A stretch of DNA of 64,000 nt from contig NZ_CP081001.1 in the NCBI RefSeq assembly GCF_029590555.1, positions 1,736,001 to 1,800,000 on the forward strand, read 5' to 3'. The position numbers and the translations under genes were made by a program. This document shows positions 1 through 9,180 of the stretch, in pieces. This DNA is from Sphingobium sp. V4 (GTDB lineage Bacteria > Pseudomonadota > Alphaproteobacteria > Sphingomonadales > Sphingomonadaceae). Position 1 is the first letter of the stretch. Every line of letters begins with the position of its first letter. The notes below the pieces were generated by a model. It made no database searches and had not been told where the DNA came from. It saw only the letters and a program-made list of their open reading frames with translations.

Positions 1-216
1 CGTGTAGGTGGGGCAATTAATCTGCCTGAGACGCTGCTCGAACGTGCCGGGTGGCATGAGCGAAAGCACGGCGGGCCGGACACCATTGCGCTTGGAGGCG
101 GTGGCCTCGACCAGTTTTACGAGCATCGATTGTGCGCCACCGACGTCCAGGCTGGTCGTGATATGTTGCACGAGCCCCGGCATGGCCGATACCTCGCATG
201 GGCGATGAGCGGTCAT
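1..216 (-). CDS. Glycosyltransferase family 4, N-terminal fragment (runs off left edge)
   Basis: On the minus strand an open frame starts at ATG 216-214 and continues off the window edge. The visible 72 residues include LVQHITTSLDVGGAQSMLVK, the usual N-terminal beta-strand and Gly-rich loop of GT-B (GT4) glycosyltransferases (compare HVI..L..GGAE/Q). Its start overlaps the stop of the upstream GT4 gene by 4 bp (ATGA at 213-216), which indicates translational coupling. A second ATG at residue 12 (183) is an alternative start. It probably adds a sugar to a lipid-linked polysaccharide intermediate on the cytoplasmic side. Substrate unknown; the catalytic C-terminal half is outside the window. 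Confidence 0.72.
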   Translation of the reverse strand, partial: MTAHRPCEVSAMPGLVQHITTSLDVGGAQSMLVKLVEATASKRNGVRPAVLSLMPPGTFEQRLRQINCPTYT

Positions 217-1451
217 GCGGCAAGCACCTCCCTGTAGATTCTGGCGATCTTGTTCAGATGGGTCTCGACGCTGAATTTCTGCAGCGCCTCCCCGCGCGCC
301 CGTTGCGCGATGGTCATGGCCGTTCGCGGCTCGGTTATCAGGCTCAGCACATGATCGGCCAGATCCTCGGGATCGTCCGGGTGAGCCAGCAGGCCGTTGC
401 CCCTGTTCCTGATCGCCTCCATATTGCCGCCCGATGCCGCCGCGACGACCGGCGTGCCAACTAGCATCGCCTCGATCAGCGTGCGTCCGAAGGGTTCTTC
501 CACCGCCGGCACGAGCAACACATCGCTCGCCGCGAGCCATGGCTCCACCGGCTGCACGAAACCCATCATTCGCACGCAATCGGCGAGGTCGAGCTCCTGG
601 ATTCTCTGCTGGATGCGGGCCTCGATCCCCGGCTCGAATTCCTCGCCGAACAGAAGCCCAACCACGCGAATACCGGGTCGGGACCGGCGCATCGCGGCGA
701 TCGCCTCTACGAATACGAGGGGACGCTTGCGCGCCGAAAACTGACCCAGAAATGCCACCACCGCCGTATCCGGGGTGATGTCCAGCCGGGATTCGAGCAT
801 CGAACGCGCCGCCGCACGATCAATCTGGGCGATCGAGGTGTCGAACGGACTGTAAGCTACGCTGGATTTAGTGCGCGCGGACCAAAGGCCCGGCAGCGGC
901 GCCGCGAAATGGGAAACGCATATGACACGATCGGCCACCAACGGCGCCAGAAAGCGCAGGCCCGCCGCGCGCGGATTGCCGCGATGATGCCAGATGTGCC
1001 GAGCGCCGGCGAGCCGAGCGGGCAAGCCCCAGGTCGCGTGCATGGCGCCCTCGTTGCTGTGCACAATCCTGATGTTCCTGACGCGCAGGAAGGCACGCAT
1101 TCGCGCGATATTCGCAGGCACGCGCATCAGGGCGCCCAGGGATGGGCGACTGCCCGGCTCCCAGTAATGAGGAACCGGCGCCTGTTCGAAGTCGATCCCG
1201 GCTTCCTTGAAAAAGTCCGTCAGCGGACCATTCATGCCGTGGAGCAAAACGACAGGCTCAAATTGGGTATGCTGGAGGGCCTGGATCAACTTCAGCGCCG
1301 AGATGTGGCTGCCGCCGACAAGTCCTCCAGCAAAGGGAAAGCACACCCGGTACCTGCCCGCGTTATCCGCACGGCCCTGACTCCGCTCCAGCGGCGGAAG
1401 AAAAGGTGGGACGTTCAGGTCGGAAGCCATGTGGCTTTGTCGCTCGAGCAT
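213..1451 (-). CDS. Glycosyltransferase family 4 (GT-B fold)
   Basis: A 412-residue protein, normal length for GT4. The N-terminal half opens with CFPFAGGLVGGSHISALK, the acceptor-domain Gly-rich loop. The C-terminal half has the nucleotide-sugar site with an E-x7-E motif (E319 and E327 in EEPFGRTLIEAM) followed by GTPVVAAASGGNMEAI. There is no signal peptide or membrane segment, so it should act in the cytoplasm at the membrane face. The stop overlaps the start of the next glycosyltransferase by 4 bp, so the two form one transcription unit in the polysaccharide locus. Start choice is uncertain: ATG 1451 and ATG 1430 both lack a strong ribosome binding site. The donor and acceptor cannot be told from sequence. 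Confidence 0.85.
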   Translation of the reverse strand: MLERQSHMASDLNVPPFLPPLERSQGRADNAGRYRVCFPFAGGLVGGSHISALKLIQALQHTQFEPVVLLHGMNGPLTDFFKEAGIDFEQAPVPHYWEPGSRPSLGALMRVPANIARMRAFLRVRNIRIVHSNEGAMHATWGLPARLAGARHIWHHRGNPRAAGLRFLAPLVADRVICVSHFAAPLPGLWSARTKSSVAYSPFDTSIAQIDRAAARSMLESRLDITPDTAVVAFLGQFSARKRPLVFVEAIAAMRRSRPGIRVVGLLFGEEFEPGIEARIQQRIQELDLADCVRMMGFVQPVEPWLAASDVLLVPAVEEPFGRTLIEAMLVGTPVVAAASGGNMEAIRNRGNGLLAHPDDPEDLADHVLSLITEPRTAMTIAQRARGEALQKFSVETHLNKIARIYREVLAA

Positions 1452-1831
1452 GTGGGAATCATCACCCCTTACAAACCGTTATCGAGCATAGTCGTCACTC
1501 GACCGGCACGCCGCCACAGCAACTACGGACACTATCCAAAGGAGGGAGGAGAAAGGGCGATCTTCCCTCTTCGCGTCCGCAAAATGAACGCAGGGCGCAC
1601 AAGGCTTAGGCCACCGGCACCCATATTCGACCGTCTACCGGCGATAGATCATTAAGGATTACACCAAGGCACAAGGGTTATCGCCCCCCTGTCCGTAAGG
1701 ACGAAACCTGATGCCCAACTTAATGACACCCCGCTTCCTGTCTAACCTCTCTTCCAGAAACTCGCCAAAACAGTCGCCACAGCAACCGACCACGCTGATT
1801 GTGCAGCGCATGAACTGCGAAGGGACCGAAG
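1452..1831. other. Divergent intergenic region
   Basis: These 380 bp separate the leftward glycosyltransferase from the rightward FlaA1/CapD-type gene, so promoters for both must lie here. The stretch is AT-richer than its flanks around 1640-1680. I see no convincing conserved protein, tRNA or repeat in it. A ribosome binding site (GAAGGGA, about 1817-1823) sits just before the ATG at 1832. Confidence 0.5.
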
Positions 1832-3820
1832 ATGGCAGCAGCAACTCAATTTCGATTTTCCGCTCCAGGCCGGACTTCTCTTGTCTACCTGATCGACGGC
1901 CTGATTGCGGCCGCCTCTCTTATCGGCGCGATCAGCCTGCGCGTCGGCTTGGTGCGAGCGGAGGCCGTGCTTGCGGAACATCCGCTAGCACTGCCGCTTT
2001 TCGTCGCGGTTGCGCTAACGACTTTCGCGGCAATGCGGCTTCACCGGCGGGTGTGGCGCTACGCTTCGACCGGAGATATTTTCGCCGTTATGAAGGCGGC
2101 CTCAATCGCCATCGCCGCCTATGTGATGCTTCTGGTGGCAATAGGGGGGGCGGCCTGGCTGCCGCGGTCGATCCCGATCATCCAGTGGCTGGTTCTGGTC
2201 GTCTTGATGGGCGGCGCGCGCATGGCGCGGCGCCTCGTCGGTGAATATTTTGCAGGTCGCTTCCATCCGCCCGCACCAACTGCCGATCCACTTGTCTCGA
2301 GTCGGCCGGCGCTGCTGTTCGGATCGAGCGACGACATCGAACAATTGCTCCGCCAACTGGAACAGGAATCCCATCCCGGCTTCCGGCCGGTCGGCATCCT
2401 GGAGGAAACCGGAAAGCATATCGGCGGATGGATGCGCGGCGTGCCGATCGTGGGCCGTCCCACCGACCTGGCCCAGGTGGTGGGGCGCCTCGGCGCAGAA
2501 GCGGCGAGGCCGGAATGCCTGATCTTCGCCGGTGCGGTCGAACGGCTGCAAGGCATGGCGATGGTTGATCTGGTCGCACAGGCCCAGGTGCTTGATCTGG
2601 ACATCGCCTACAGACCCGCCTTCACCGGCTTCACGCCGGAGCGAGGCGTCAAGCTCGACTTCCGCTTCCTCAACGTGGCGGACCTGCTGGGTCGCCCCCA
2701 GGCGCCGATGGATAGTTGCGCGGTCGCCGGCATGATCGCCGGACGGCGCGTCCTGATCACCGGGGCCGGCGGAACCATCGGTCGTGAGTTGGCGCGCCAG
2801 ATCGCCGGCTTTGCGCCCGCGCATCTGGTCCTGCTCGACGCAAATGAGTTCAATCTCTATGATGTCGACCTGGAAATGCGGGAAAATCATCCGGAGATCG
2901 ATCGCACACCGGTGCTCTGTTCGATCCGGCAGCGCAACCAGTTGATGCAGGTGTTTGCCGAGCAGCGGCCCGAACTGGTCTTCCACGCCGCCGCCCTGAA
3001 GCATGTGCCGCTGGTCGAGGCGCATCCTGTGGCGGCCATCCAGACCAACGTGCTTGGAACGCGCAATGTCGCCGACGCAGCCCGGCGCTATGGCGCACGC
3101 GCCATGGTGCAGGTATCGACCGACAAGGCGGTCAACCCTGTGGGCTTCATGGGCGTCACCAAGCGGCTCGGCGAGCTATACTGTCAGGCGCTGGACCTGG
3201 AAGGACGAATCGATCCTCGCGCCCCGCGTTTCATTACGGTCCGCTTCGGCAATGTGCTGGGATCGAGCGGTTCGCTCATTCCCCTGTTCCAGCGCCAATT
3301 GAGCAAGGGCGGCCCCCTGACCGTCACTCATGAGGAGATCGAACGCTTCTTCATGACGGTGCATGAGGCCGTGCAACTCATCCTGCAAAGCGCCTCGCGC
3401 GGATTGCGCGACGGGGTTCGCCATGGTCGGATCTTCGTACTGGACATGGGCGAACCGATCCGCATCATCGAGATTGCGCGCCGCATGATCCGCCTTGCCG
3501 GGCTTGACCCGGAGGTCGATGTCGGGATCGAGATCGTTGGGCTGCGTCCGGGCGAGAAGCTGTTCGAAGAGCTTTTCGACGTCGAGGAGGAACAGCTACC
3601 CTCATCCATTCCCGGCGTCTTCGAAGCAGAGCCCCGGCCCGTCCCTCTGCATGTCCTCAACGAGGCGTTCGACATACTTCAGGAAGCGAGCAACGATTCC
3701 GACGATGATGCGTGTCGCTTCATCGCGACGGATCTGCTCGATCGCAAGTCATCCCTCGTCCAGGGCCATATCGCGATGACGAGCCGCACGCCGGGAGCTG
3801 CCCATGTTCACGCGAATTGA
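1832..3820 (+). CDS. Membrane-bound nucleoside-diphosphate-sugar dehydratase/epimerase (FlaA1/CapD/WbpM family)
   Basis: 662 residues, the usual size for the long membrane-bound members of this family. The N-terminus has about four hydrophobic segments (roughly residues 15-130), then a CoA-binding-like Rossmann region, then an SDR domain starting at VLITGAGGTIGREL (about residue 306). The active-site region reads STDKAVNPVGFMGVTKR, where Met replaces the usual SDR Tyr, as known for WbpM/FlaA1-type 4,6-dehydratases. It probably converts a UDP-HexNAc to the 4-keto-6-deoxy form for an aminosugar. The neighbouring DegT aminotransferase, whose start lies 17 bp inside this gene, would use that product. 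The exact UDP-sugar is inferred. Confidence 0.88.
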   Translation: MAAATQFRFSAPGRTSLVYLIDGLIAAASLIGAISLRVGLVRAEAVLAEHPLALPLFVAVALTTFAAMRLHRRVWRYASTGDIFAVMKAASIAIAAYVMLLVAIGGAAWLPRSIPIIQWLVLVVLMGGARMARRLVGEYFAGRFHPPAPTADPLVSSRPALLFGSSDDIEQLLRQLEQESHPGFRPVGILEETGKHIGGWMRGVPIVGRPTDLAQVVGRLGAEAARPECLIFAGAVERLQGMAMVDLVAQAQVLDLDIAYRPAFTGFTPERGVKLDFRFLNVADLLGRPQAPMDSCAVAGMIAGRRVLITGAGGTIGRELARQIAGFAPAHLVLLDANEFNLYDVDLEMRENHPEIDRTPVLCSIRQRNQLMQVFAEQRPELVFHAAALKHVPLVEAHPVAAIQTNVLGTRNVADAARRYGARAMVQVSTDKAVNPVGFMGVTKRLGELYCQALDLEGRIDPRAPRFITVRFGNVLGSSGSLIPLFQRQLSKGGPLTVTHEEIERFFMTVHEAVQLILQSASRGLRDGVRHGRIFVLDMGEPIRIIEIARRMIRLAGLDPEVDVGIEIVGLRPGEKLFEELFDVEEEQLPSSIPGVFEAEPRPVPLHVLNEAFDILQEASNDSDDDACRFIATDLLDRKSSLVQGHIAMTSRTPGAAHVHAN

Positions 3821-5075
3821 CTCCTCCATGTCGATGGCCGCCGCGACACGTGTCAGCCACCTGGCCGAGCGACCCTCGCCCACCCTCGCGAGCGGAACCG
3901 GGGAACCGATCCGGTCCCGCTGGCCGGTCTATTCCGAAGACGAGATCGCCGCCGTCGCCTCTGTCCTGCGCAGCGGCAAGGTCAATGCCCTGCATCATGG
4001 GGAGCAGACCCGCGCCTTCGAACGCGCCTTCGCCGACCTCTGTCGCGCGCCTCACGCCATCTCGGTGGCGAACGGAACCCTGGCGCTGGAACTCGCGCTG
4101 CGGGCGCTGGGCATCGGTCCGGGCGACGAGGTAGTGGTTCCCGCGCGCAGCTTCATGGCATCTGCCAGCTGTGTGGCAGCGGTCGGCGCCACGCCAATAT
4201 TCGCCGATGTCGATCCTGATTCGCAAACGCTCAACGCCTGCACGATCGCCCAGGCGATCAGCACCCGAACACGCGCGGTCATCGTAGTCCATCTCGCAGG
4301 CTGGGCCGCTTCGATGCACGAGATCATGGTGCTCGCCCGGTCCCAGGGCATTTTCGTGATCGAGGACTGCGCCCAGGCGCATGGCGCAGCGCAGGACGGC
4401 GACCCCGTCGGCTCGCTTGGCGACGCCGCGGCCTTTTCCTTCTGCACCGACAAGATCATGTCCACGGGCGGCGAAGGGGGGATGCTGGTCCTGCACGACC
4501 GGAAAGCATGGGAACGGGCCTGGGCCTACAAGGATCATGGCAAGCTGCCGCATCCCGTCGATCAGGGTGGCGCCCCCGGCACATTCCGCTGGCTGCACGC
4601 CAGCCTTGGCAGCAACTACCGGGCGACCGAAATGCAGGCGATGCTGGGCCTGTGCCAACTGGGCAAGCTGGCGGGTTGGGTGGAAACGCGACAGCGCAAC
4701 GCCCGCATTCTCGATGCCGAACTCGCGCCCTTGCCAGCTATTCGGCTGACGGTACCGCCATCGGACGTCCACCACGCCTATTATAAATATTATGCGTTCG
4801 TTCGGCCGGAACGGCTCGCCAGCGGTTGGAACCGCGATCGCATCATAGGCGAATGCATCGTGGCCGGCGTTCCCTGCGGCGCGGGCAGTTGCCCCGAAAT
4901 CTACCGGGAGCAGGCCTTTGTCGGTAGCCCTTCCGCCCCATTGAACCGACTGCCCGTTTCTTCGAGGCTGGGGGAAACCAGCCTGATGCTACCGGTCGAT
5001 CCGACGCTCGACGCCGAAACCGTCCGGCGAATGGGCATGATCGTCGCGTCGGTCGTTGCAAACGCCACAGCTTGA
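3804..5075 (+). CDS. DegT/DnrJ/EryC1/StrS-family sugar aminotransferase
   Basis: 423 residues with fold-type I PLP aminotransferase features: SVANGTLALELALRALG (cofactor phosphate region), FVIEDCAQAHGA (Asp that contacts the pyridine N), and the Schiff-base lysine K217 in FSFCTDKIMSTGGEGG. That lysine is intact, so a true aminotransferase is likely, adding an amino group to a 4-keto (or 3-keto) nucleotide sugar. It overlaps the FlaA1/CapD gene by 17 bp and its stop TGA lies 11 bp before the preferred sulfotransferase start, so it is part of one operon. ATG 3804 has a GGGAG box in front; ATG 3828 is an alternative. The sugar is not determinable here. Confidence 0.88.
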   Translation: MFTRIDSSMSMAAATRVSHLAERPSPTLASGTGEPIRSRWPVYSEDEIAAVASVLRSGKVNALHHGEQTRAFERAFADLCRAPHAISVANGTLALELALRALGIGPGDEVVVPARSFMASASCVAAVGATPIFADVDPDSQTLNACTIAQAISTRTRAVIVVHLAGWAASMHEIMVLARSQGIFVIEDCAQAHGAAQDGDPVGSLGDAAAFSFCTDKIMSTGGEGGMLVLHDRKAWERAWAYKDHGKLPHPVDQGGAPGTFRWLHASLGSNYRATEMQAMLGLCQLGKLAGWVETRQRNARILDAELAPLPAIRLTVPPSDVHHAYYKYYAFVRPERLASGWNRDRIIGECIVAGVPCGAGSCPEIYREQAFVGSPSAPLNRLPVSSRLGETSLMLPVDPTLDAETVRRMGMIVASVVANATA

Positions 5076-5086
5076 AGAGTGACCAG

Positions 5087-5926
5087 ATGAACGAAGCGCC
5101 TCTTCCGAATATGATCGTAATCGGCGCCGCAAAGTCCGCAACGACGTGGATCGCCCGGCAGCTTCGCACCCGGCCCGACATGTTCATGCCCGGACCCGAG
5201 CCGCATTATTTCAGCCGGGATTTCGACAAGGGCCTACAATGGTACCAGTCGCTGTTTGCGGACGCCCGACCAGGCCAGTTGGTAGCGGAAAAGTCCGCCG
5301 ACTATCTGGCCCATCCTCATGCGCCGGCGCGGATCGCCGCGCTCCTGCCATCGGTGCAGTTGATCGCGCAGTTGCGCAATCCGGTCGAGCGCGCCTATTC
5401 CGACTATTGCATGTTGTTCCGCCGTGGACAGGTCGATGGTGATGTCGCGCGCCATCTCCACTCGAGGACGGCCATCGAATCCCGTTTCCTGGAGGACGGG
5501 CTTTATGGCAGACACATCCGCCGCTTCCTGGACCATTTTCCCCGGGAGCAACTCAAGATCATCCTGCACGAGGATATCAAGCGCGATCCGGCCGGGGTGA
5601 CTGCGGGCGTGCTACAAACGCTCGGCCTGCCACCACTTCCCGATTCCGCGCATCTCGAAGCGCGGGTCAACGATGGCGCCTCGCCGTTGGTCCCCTTGGC
5701 GCTGCGCCGCTTGCCCTCACCGATCAAGCGGATGGTCGCGCCGCTGCGCGGCAATCCCCTGTTCGAAGGCGCGCGCAACCTGATTGCCCGCCCCGTTCGC
5801 TATCCGCCGCTGCCCGACGATGTGCGGCGCTATCTTGTCGACTTCTATCAGCAGGATATCGAAGATCTGGCGCATATCCTGGACCGACCGCTGTCGGGAT
5901 GGGCCGGACACGCTCTGGCCGCCTGA
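5087..5926 (+). CDS. Sulfotransferase (PAPS-dependent)
   Basis: 279 residues from ATG 5087, which I prefer over the TTG at 5072 because GAAGAG lies 8 bases upstream. The 5'-phosphosulfate-binding loop is GAAKSATTW (K16) and the 3'-phosphate-binding segment is RNPVERAYSDY (R97, S105), the two diagnostic PAPS motifs of carbohydrate sulfotransferases. No membrane helix is visible. It likely transfers sulfate from PAPS to a polysaccharide or glycolipid sugar. Its neighbours are an aminotransferase upstream and a decayed polymerase/ligase gene whose original start codon overlaps this stop (TGATG at 5924-5928). A sulfated surface glycan is therefore a reasonable inference. Confidence 0.86.
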   Translation: MNEAPLPNMIVIGAAKSATTWIARQLRTRPDMFMPGPEPHYFSRDFDKGLQWYQSLFADARPGQLVAEKSADYLAHPHAPARIAALLPSVQLIAQLRNPVERAYSDYCMLFRRGQVDGDVARHLHSRTAIESRFLEDGLYGRHIRRFLDHFPREQLKIILHEDIKRDPAGVTAGVLQTLGLPPLPDSAHLEARVNDGASPLVPLALRRLPSPIKRMVAPLRGNPLFEGARNLIARPVRYPPLPDDVRRYLVDFYQQDIEDLAHILDRPLSGWAGHALAA

Positions 5927-7224
5927 TGCCCTATCCCGCCGCGCTCGCGGAGTGGGGCTCGGCGTGGCAGGATCGAAATCGTACACCCCATCATTATGCC
6001 ATGCTTCGCTTGGCCGGATAGGTACTGGTGCTGGCGGTGTCGCTGGTGCCCTACATCACCTGGCGCGTGGTTCCGCCCTATCTCTTCACCCTCAGCGACG
6101 CGCTCTTCTGCCTCGCGGCCGTGCTGCTGTTGGCAGGGCGCGGCGTGGCACTTTGTCCGCTAGGCGAATGGTGGATCGTGTGAATTTCCGGCCTGAATGC
6201 GCTGCTGCTGGGGTTTTTCGTCGACAGCAGCGTCAACGGCGATCCGCTCCGCTGGATCATCGTCGCGGGCCAATATGGCTTCGCGTTCGCGGTTCTCCCC
6301 TCACTCCTGCTGCGGGAGCAACGCTCATTCCTCGTCACGTGCGCCCTAGCGCTGATCTCAGGGGTTGCCACGATGGCCTGTTCGGGACGCTCGTCTATCA
6401 CGCCACCGACGGCTCTCATGAAGAGGCCAAGCGGTTGACTTCGAATTCATCACCGGCGCCCACCGATTTGCGGCCTTCATGGCCGACGCCAACTGGAACG
6501 CGGCGATCATCGGGACGACATTGCCGTTCATTTTCTTTCTCGCGCGTACAGGCCGGCTGCACTCTGTAATGACCTTGTCCGCCCTGGCGCTGCTATGTTC
6601 GGGCCTTTTGTTGTCCGGTTCCTTCACTGGATTCACGAGCGCGGCCCTGGGGTACTGACCTTCCTGCTGCTCGACTGGGGGATGCGGTCCGCAACCATGC
6701 TCGCCATTATCGTCTCCTTGGCGGGCATGGTTGCTTCTTCGGGCGTGGCGCTGCCCACCGTCTTCCGGAACCGCGTGGTAGCATCGCTCGAACAGGGCGA
6801 CATCAGTCAGGCAGGAACCTTCACCGCCCGGATGGCACTGATCCGCGAAGCGTGGGACATGGCAGGCGAAACAACCATAGTGGGCCTGAGAGTAGACCAA
6901 TATCGCGTTGTGAGCGCTGAGAAAGCACCAGTCCACAAAATGTATCTGCTCGCCTGCACCGAGGGCGGTCTCCTTTCGCTGACCGGGTGGCTTCTCGTTC
7001 TTTGCGTGCCCCTGGCCATAGCGCTCAACCCATTGCCCGTAGACCGCAATGCCGCCGCACTCGTCTTGGCGGTGCTCGTTCCGTTCTTGATCTTTTCCAA
7101 TGCCGCGCCGCACGTGTATCCGCGCAGCTGGGTCGTGCCGCTGATCCTTGCGATCGGCATTGCGATCACCCGTGCGCCCCGCCCTGCAGCGCCCCCGCGT
7201 GCCGGACTACTCATTTCAGGGTAG
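5926..7224 (+). pseudogene. Decayed O-antigen ligase/polymerase-like (Wzy/WaaL) membrane protein gene
   Basis: One membrane protein can be read only by changing frame. From ATG 5926 the frame runs as hydrophobic protein but meets TAG at 6019-6021 and TGA at 6181-6183. It continues as ISGLNALLLGFFVDSS... to about 6360, shifts to another frame (LFGTLVYHATDGSHEEAK), then from about 6437 to a third (DFEFITGAHRFAAFMADANWN...), then from about 6650 back to the first frame, ending at 7224. The last segment contains the loop FRNRVVASLEQGDISQAGTF..R and the helix LLACTEGGLLSLTGWLLVLC typical of the O-antigen ligase/polymerase family. Flanking genes are intact, so generalised sequencing error is unlikely. 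The last ~200 codons could still be translated, but not the whole enzyme. Confidence 0.82.
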
Positions 7225-7344
7225 TTTGGGTCTCGGAAGTATAGGCCCTTATGAAGCCCATTCTGCCTCAGATGCGTACACCTACGGACAGGTTGGAACG
7301 GCTAGCATCATGTCAGTGGAATCGACCATAGCTGGGGAACTGCC

Positions 7345-7905
7345 GTGAACCGCCGTAATATGCTGATCGGCTTGATCGCGCTGCCCGTTGCGGGCTGCAC
7401 GAATGCCTATTCGAACCTGCCCGTAGCCGCAGCCGCGGCGTCCGACCGTTATACGCTTGGACCTGGCGACTCAGTCAAGATCGCCGTGTATGGCTTCGAT
7501 ATGATGGCCGGCAGCTATCTCGTGAGCGACGCCGGCACGATATCGCTGCCCATGCTGAGTACGGTGGAAGTTGCCGGCAAGTCTGCGCCGGAGTTGGAGG
7601 GATCGCTCGCGGCGCTGCTGCGCGCCCGCAATCTTGCCCCCAATGCCAGCGTCAGCGTCCAGGTCGACAAATATCGGCCCTTCTACATATTGGGCGAAGT
7701 GCAACAGCCCGGCCAATATGCCTATGTTCCCGGCATGACGTTGCTGACTGCGGTTTCCATCGCGGGAGGCTATACATTCCGCGCGAACAAGAACATGGCT
7801 GCGGTCAACCGGAAAAATGGCACGAGCCAGGGCAAGGTCCGGCTAGCCCCGGATTCGCCGATAATGCCCGGCGACACAATCACCATCCCTGAAGCCTGGT
7901 TCTGA
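7345..7905 (+). CDS. Polysaccharide export lipoprotein (Wza/GumB-like)
   Basis: 186 residues from GTG 7345 (GGGGAAC box upstream). A lipobox LPVAGC places the acylated cysteine at C18. After it comes the poly-export domain (YTLGPGDSVKIAVYGFDMMAG..VSDAGTISLPMLSTVEVAG) and then a single SLBB-type domain (YRPFYILGEVQQPGQYAYVPGMTLLTAVSIAGGYTF). This is the short GumB-type architecture. The protein should form the periplasmic/outer-membrane part of a capsule or exopolysaccharide export channel. The next gene, ten bases downstream, encodes an outer-membrane beta-barrel, a common pairing. No Wzc-type partner is present in the window. Confidence 0.9.
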   Translation: MNRRNMLIGLIALPVAGCTNAYSNLPVAAAAASDRYTLGPGDSVKIAVYGFDMMAGSYLVSDAGTISLPMLSTVEVAGKSAPELEGSLAALLRARNLAPNASVSVQVDKYRPFYILGEVQQPGQYAYVPGMTLLTAVSIAGGYTFRANKNMAAVNRKNGTSQGKVRLAPDSPIMPGDTITIPEAWF

Positions 7906-7914
7906 GCGCCCGCC

Positions 7915-9180
7915 GTGTCGCAAGATCGATTCGTCGGGGCCGAAAGAGGCCGGTCGCCTATCCTCTGGGCCGCGTCGCTTGTGGTGATGGCGATCTTTGG
8001 AGCCAGCGCCAGCCAGGCCCAGGACGTCCGGCGTGGTGCATCGCCGCGCGACCTGCCCCGCCTCGGTTATGAACGGCGTCCGATCCGCCTTGGTCCCACC
8101 AACGTGCGGATCGACCTCGATCTCTCCGCGCTGTACGATACAAATGTCTATGCGACATTGCGAAATAGGACCGACGATATCGTCGTCTATGCCCAGCCCA
8201 AGGTTCAAATTGACTGGCAGGGCGCAAATGCCCAGATTCACGGTGAAGTTTACGCCCAAACGCGGCGCTTTGTCGATCTGACGAGGGAAAATGCGACCAG
8301 CTTTGGTGCAGCAACTTCCACCCGGCTCGCGCTCAGCCGGGCGCACAATCTGTCGACCGAACTACGTTACGACCGGACGATAGAAAGCCGCGGAGATCCC
8401 GAAGCGCGTGCCAGTGCGCTACAGCGCCCGCGCAAGATCGACGTGCTGGCCGGTGAACTGAACTATGGTCTCAGGGGTAGCAGGATCGGCCTTGACTTGA
8501 CCGGGGGTGTCCAGAAATCGAACTATCTCGATCCCAATGAGAAGGATCGCGACTTTGCGATGTTTCGTGGTTCGGCGCGCACTATCTGGCGTCCGGCCGC
8601 ACCTCTCGCCCTGTTCGTGGAAGCCTATGTCAACCGGCGCAACTTCCGCACCGCGATCGACATCAGCGGCATCAACCGTGACGCGACCACCTATGGCCTG
8701 CTTGCCGGCGTCAGCCGCGAAGTAACCGGCCGGCTGACCGGCAGGATCGGCGCCGGCGCATTCCGGTTCGATCCGGACGACAGTCAACTCGATCGTTATT
8801 CAGGCTTGGCCTTCAGCGGCGACATCACCTGGACGCCGCGCCCACGAACCATGATGACCGCTCAGTTTTTCCGCGGTGACGTTGCAACCGCGCGCATAGG
8901 CGCGACCGGCCGGACCGACACGCGGATCGCCTGGACCCTCCAGCAAGAGGTGCGCCATAATCTTCTGCTTATCGGCCGTGCCGGATGGACGCGTACCCAG
9001 TATCGAGGAATTGGCGCCGACCGGTTGAGCACGGCCAGCGCCGGCGTCGAGGTGGAATATCTGGTCAACCGGCGGTTCTCGCTCTTCACCGGCGTCGACT
9101 ATGGACGGCGGACGTCGAACGATCCGTTGGAGGAGTTTTCACGCGCGCGCCTCCAAGTCGGCGTCCGCGCCGGTTTCTGA
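7915..9180 (+). CDS. Outer-membrane beta-barrel protein of the exopolysaccharide locus
   Basis: 421 residues from GTG 7915. There is a signal peptide (LWAASLVVMAIFGASASQA, cleaved near residue 35) followed by alternating amphipathic strands, many Arg/Tyr/Asp turns, and a C-terminal strand ending RARLQVGVRAGF with terminal Phe, the BAM recognition pattern. It resembles the outer-membrane beta-barrel proteins found in rhizobial and sphingomonad EPS operons (EpsL-like). It follows the Wza-type gene by 9 bp. Likely role: part of the outer-membrane exit path or its stabilisation. Function is inferred from location and topology; no enzymatic motif is visible. Confidence 0.75.
   Translation: MSQDRFVGAERGRSPILWAASLVVMAIFGASASQAQDVRRGASPRDLPRLGYERRPIRLGPTNVRIDLDLSALYDTNVYATLRNRTDDIVVYAQPKVQIDWQGANAQIHGEVYAQTRRFVDLTRENATSFGAATSTRLALSRAHNLSTELRYDRTIESRGDPEARASALQRPRKIDVLAGELNYGLRGSRIGLDLTGGVQKSNYLDPNEKDRDFAMFRGSARTIWRPAAPLALFVEAYVNRRNFRTAIDISGINRDATTYGLLAGVSREVTGRLTGRIGAGAFRFDPDDSQLDRYSGLAFSGDITWTPRPRTMMTAQFFRGDVATARIGATGRTDTRIAWTLQQEVRHNLLLIGRAGWTRTQYRGIGADRLSTASAGVEVEYLVNRRFSLFTGVDYGRRTSNDPLEEFSRARLQVGVRAGF

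Noticed and set aside
1711..2244. Plus-strand frame overlapping the FlaA1/CapD-type gene start
   Set aside because: Wrong frame relative to the conserved protein and no motif.
5784..6569. 261-codon frame over the decayed polymerase gene
   Set aside because: Only a short part (about 6360-6430) is in the ancestral frame; the rest is out of frame.
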